Origin: Tetrahymena elliotti 4EA
Taxonomy: Eukaryota; Ciliophora; Oligohymenophorea; Hymenostomatida; Tetrahymenidae
Direction: 5' to 3'
Assembly (NCBI GenBank): GCA_000231825.2
Contig: JH720309.1
Span: 327,035 to 391,034 of the forward strand
Length of the DNA stretch: 64,000 nucleotides
The stretch's first letter is position 1; every line of letters begins with the position of its first letter. A model generated the notes under the pieces. The model was given only the letters and a program-made list of their open reading frames with translations, searched no databases and had not been told where the DNA came from. A program made the position numbers and the translations under genes. This document shows positions 60,407 to 64,000 of this stretch, piece after piece.

Positions 60407-61476
60407 AATCATCTTAATTAAAATGTCTATTACTTTGTATATATTTTCAATGTTTTTTATATTTGCTTTATTATTATTTTCTTAAAAATGTTTTCTTTCT
60501 TTAAAAAAAAATATTGAAAAATCTCAAAGAATAATTTTCTTAAAATATTTTTAAAATTCAATAAAAATCTGAAATATTTTTGACAAATAACATTATATTT
60601 ATTTATAAAATTGTCTGAAAATTAATTATTTTTTTTTAATCATTATCAATATTTTTTAAAGGAAAATATTACAAATAATTTTAGTTAAAACAAAGAAGAA
60701 AAATATTTTTTCTCAATAAAAATTTTCAAAAATTATTTTTAAAAATATCTTAAGACAGAAGCTTTAGAAAGGAAGCACAAAAAAAATGTGAGCAATATGT
60801 AAGAATCTCAAAAAGAAATCATTTAAAGGAAGAAGAAAAAAAATTAGATTTGTCAAAAATCGGAAATTAAACAAGGAAATGAAAAAATGTTTATAATTTT
60901 ATGAAGTTATTTCACAAAATGACTTATTATTACCCTCTTCAATTTGGTAAAGAACTCCTCTAAATTGTTTAAAAATAAATAAAAGAAGGCCTTGTAAGAA
61001 TTTTATAAATACAAGTACAATTTTGGTAGCTTTAACCTCGTTTTTGAGACAAAATACATAGCTAAAATCTCTGAAGCTAAAGAGTTAAAATCTTTAAAGT
61101 GAACTTCATAATAAACCAGATATTAAAACCTTAGATACTCTTTTTTGTAAAAAAGAAGTTTTTTTCTGATAGTATTAAGATAATTAAATAGAAGGATAAA
61201 AAATTTATTAAATTATGAAAATTTTCAATTTAAATTAGAATATTTTAGGTAAATCTAAAATATTATTTCCTTTTTTGAAAAATGAATATAGAAATGTGAA
61301 TTTTATATTTTTCTGATGAATAAATCATGCATAGATTTTCTTGAATTGTTTTTTGAGTTAGATAGTATTAGTATTATTGAAATATAGACTCTTATTTTTT
61401 ATTAATCTTATTTTAGTAGATAGATATCAAAAATTAATAAAAAAAACTTAATACTGAGTTAGGTTAAAACAAAAAA
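60407..61476. other. Spacer with one coding-like fragment
   Basis: 1.07 kb of AT-rich DNA; see the fragment at 60923-61102. The right end is the promoter region of the RING-H2 gene. Confidence 0.55.
60923..61102 (+). other. Coding-like fragment (59 codons)
   Basis: A frame open from just after TGA 60920-60922 to TGA 61100-61102 has protein-like sequence in its second half (KALQEFYKYKYNFGSFNLVF, then KYIAKISEAKELKSLK). There is no start codon. A different frame starting MTYYYPLQFGKELLQIV overlaps its first half. This pattern suggests two exons with an unresolved joint, or a decayed gene. Confidence 0.3.
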
Positions 61477-62607
61477 ATGAGTTATAATAACTACTAAAAT
61501 AATTATATCCCAATGAAATTTGATGATTAAAGCTAAAATATGAATTGTATTGATCTATTCATTTTATTCTATTACTATTTTAAACTTCATTTTTGTATAA
61601 ATTATTAGCAAATTTACATAATCATTACAATAGATAGTAATTCAGCACTATTTATTTTAATAACAATCCTTAGATGGCTAATGAAAACAATAGCGAAAGC
61701 ATAAAAGAATAATTTGATGACCTCTTAATCCATTATTCCAATTTATTAGATAAATTTGAAGCAGTTTAAGAAGAAAACTAACTTATAAAAAAGGTTTTAT
61801 ACAAAAAGCATGCATGATAGAATTATTAACCATTTAATTTTTCTAAAACATAGGAACTAGAGGACAAAAACTTTTAGATAAAAGGTCTTATATAAGAAAA
61901 TAATGATTTAGCATCAGAGAAAGAAGTTTATCTTATTTAACTAAGAGAAAGCTAAAATTATAATAACAGAAATGAATGTAATGACTTAATTTAGTTTTTT
62001 ATATTTTTATCAGATTAACTTATTCTTTTTTGAAATTAATATTAGATAAAAATGACTATCGTTTAAGATCGAATGATAAACCTGATAAAAAACAAAAGGA
62101 AAAGATGAAGAAATAGAATTAAGATTAATAAAGTTTAAGATAAAACAATAATTAAAATAATGTTTATAATCCTTAGAGAAGAGCAAACAACTAGCAATAA
62201 ATAAACTATAACTTGAGGAGTGGAAATAATAATTTAGCCAATTAGAATATTAATGTTGATAATATGACTTATGAGGTATAATATTTAATTAAATTAAATT
62301 CTAAATTATTTTGGTTTCCTTAAAAAAATAAATAAAGCAACTGATTGATCTAGAAAATAAAATTGGTAAAGTTAGTGTTGGTTTAACTTAGTAATAAATA
62401 AATTCTTTACATGTAGTAAAATTTGACAGCTCTAGAATGTAAAACATTGATAATAGTTGCTCTATATGTCAAAGTCAGTACATAAATCAAGATAAAATTA
62501 GAATTCTAAATCCTTGTCTTCATAAAATGCATTAAGAATGTGTAGATTAGTGGCTTTTATAAAGTAAAAAATGCCCAATATGCTAATTAGAAGTAAAGAT
62601 AAATTGA
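61477..62607 (+). CDS. RING-H2 finger protein, probable E3 ubiquitin ligase (292 aa, 5 exons)
   Basis: Exons: 61477-61546, 61609-61793, 61854-61977, 62046-62275, 62338-62607, all in phase, ending at TGA 62605-62607. The C-terminus is a complete RING-H2 finger: CSICQSQY, then NPCLHKMHQECVDQWL and CPICQLEV, i.e. C-x2-C...C-x-H-x2-H-x2-C...C-x2-C with the usual Trp. The middle has a coiled coil (about residues 60-130, LLIHYSNLLDKFEAVQEENQ and QIKGLIQENNDLASEKEVYL) and then a basic Asn/Gln-rich linker. No membrane segment. Likely a soluble E3 that dimerises through the coiled coil. Confidence 0.9.
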
Positions 62608-63510
62608 CCATCTTTTTATTTTAAAAAATTTATGAATAATTAATTTATCAAGCAAATTATTCATCTTCAAATAATCATGAATCTTATTATTTATGTATAT
62701 TATTATTATGTATTAAATTTTAATAATCTTTATCATTCATATTAGACTAACAAAAATCAAAGACCATAAAAATTACTATATTTACAAAGAGCAAAGTGGC
62801 TTTACTCTAAAAAAAAAAATTTATTTTAAAATAAAATTTAATAAAAAATAATTAAAATTCTAATATTATTTTGAAAACCTACTTCACAAAAAAAAAAATC
62901 TAGATTTATTCAATCATAAATAAAAATTATATTTTAAAATATTACAAAAATAATGGTGTCCCAGCTTTTACATTTTTAAATACCATATTACTCTTTTGTA
63001 ATAACAAAAAAAATTTTCTGAAAAAATATTCATTGGGAGATTGAAAAATTAAATTTTTTTTTCAAAGTTTTTCATTTTTAAATTAAATTACAAAATTTTT
63101 TAAGATTATATAAAAATTAACTCATCAAAAAGATACAAATATTTAAAGCTTGATCTATAATAATAAACTTATTTAAATTGGTTTTTTTCAAAGAATGAAA
63201 TAATTTTAAATATAAAATTTTATTTAAGATAAGAAAAAGTTTTAGTATTTTATTTTTGGAAAATTAAAATAGAAATTTGTTAAGAAATTAAAATTCAAAA
63301 AAGTAATTCAAAGACTAAGCAATAAATAATATAGAAAAGAAAGCCTTTATTTAGATTTTTAGGTAATTTGATTTGTATAATAAAGAAATTAAATTAGTAA
63401 GTAATTATTTTTTGTAAGTTATATACTTTAAAAAGGAGAGTGGTACATTTTAAAAAGCTTTTAATTCTTCTAGATTTCATAGGCGATAAGCATTTAAACA
63501 ATAATATCAA
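62608..63510. other. Spacer
   Basis: 900 bases of AT-rich DNA between two plus-strand genes. Nothing recognised. Confidence 0.6.
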
Positions 63511-64000
63511 ATGTTACTTAAGTTAGGATTATTTACACTTTTCTTTGCTCTTACTTTTTGCCAAAAGGAGTACAATCCTCAAATCCATCGAGTCAAGATA
63601 GATGGAGGTTTAAGCTACTATTACTACTATGTTAATATTTATGTAGGGACTCCTCCTCAAAGATAGGCTCTAATCATAGACACAGGAAGTACGAAGACAA
63701 TATTTCCATGTATTGGTAATTAGAAATATTAAAACTAATCATTCTAAACTGCTAAAAAAAACAATTTAAAACAAAGATTGTTAGATTGATAGCTGTGGTT
63801 AATAACATTTAAATCAATACTTTGATTACAAATAGAGTTCTACATATTAGCCTTTAAAATGCTAACAAAACTTTGAGAATTTTTAATGTACTTGCTAAAA
63901 TCCTGATCCCAATTTAAATAATTAATGCACTTTCAGTTAAGTAGGTAGATATATATAAAACAAAATTTATACTTTTATACTAATTTAATAACCACCTTTT
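63511..64000 (+). CDS. Aspartyl protease (pepsin/cathepsin D family), 5' part only
   Basis: ATG 63511; exon 1 is 63511-63715, exon 2 is 63777-63940 ending in a gtaggt donor, and the gene runs off the window. The N-terminus MLLKLGLFTLFFALTF is a signal peptide. It is followed by RVKIDGGLSYYYYYVNIYVG and TPPQRQALIIDTGSTKTIFP, the first catalytic Asp being Asp57 in the DTGS motif. Exon 2 is rich in Cys (about eight), with SSTYQPLKC, a pattern seen in ciliate secreted or lysosomal aspartyl proteases. The second catalytic Asp lies beyond the window. Confidence 0.9.

Noticed and set aside
1..64000. Search for telomere repeats, chromosome breakage sequence, tRNA, rRNA, CRISPR or transposase genes
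   Set aside because: None seen by eye. A near match to the breakage sequence around 21199 (gcaaccaaccta) lies inside the CCP5 coding sequence and does not fit the consensus.

Overview
The window reads as nuclear DNA of a Tetrahymena-like ciliate. It is extremely AT-rich. Long reading frames appear only when TAA and TAG are read as glutamine and TGA is the sole stop. Introns are AT-rich with GT...AG ends, mostly about 40-170 bases. Coding islands are richer in G and C than the spacers. I saw no CCCCAA telomere repeat and no chromosome breakage sequence, so this looks internal to a chromosome. The main genes assemble into open, in-phase exon chains, which fits macronuclear DNA. I cannot exclude micronuclear DNA for the long empty spacers. 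No rRNA, tRNA, CRISPR array or transposase was recognised.

Layout. 1-12 kb: spacer, a 742-residue Asn/Gln/Ser-rich protein (2314-4542), a 6.5 kb gene-free stretch, then a small CDCA7-type zinc-finger protein (11051-11593). 13-18.7 kb: two intron-containing minus-strand genes (a probable mitochondrial helical protein and a Lys/Ser-rich protein with an AT-hook-like N-terminus) and a plus-strand unknown protein. 20.2-24.5 kb: a nine-exon cytosolic carboxypeptidase of the CCP5/AGBL5 type, a tubulin deglutamylase. 24.7-31.5 kb: small or unrecognised genes, ending in a membrane-anchored protein (30020-31494). 31.8-41.3 kb: a coiled-coil Gln/Asn-rich protein, a signal peptide peptidase, a MYCBP (AMY-1/FAP174) homologue and a heat shock factor. 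MYCBP and the heat shock factor are divergent, and an inverted heat-shock-element pair lies upstream of the latter. 42-51.6 kb: a secreted Cys-rich protein, two leucine-rich-repeat genes (one without introns, one with one repeat per exon), small membrane proteins and a 65-bp-arm hairpin. 52.9-64 kb: a gene with a duplicated exon, a Cys-cluster protein, a tandem pair of related unknown genes, a C-terminal zinc-finger protein, a RING-H2 protein, and the start of an aspartyl protease cut off by the window end.

The genes do not form one pathway. CCP5 and MYCBP point to microtubules and cilia. The heat shock factor is the clearest transcription factor. The CDCA7-type and AT-hook-like proteins suggest chromatin work. 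Signal peptide peptidase, the secreted Cys-rich protein and the aspartyl protease belong to the secretory route. All exon models were made by eye from frame, splice dinucleotides and phase. Outer exons of the less conserved genes are the least certain part.
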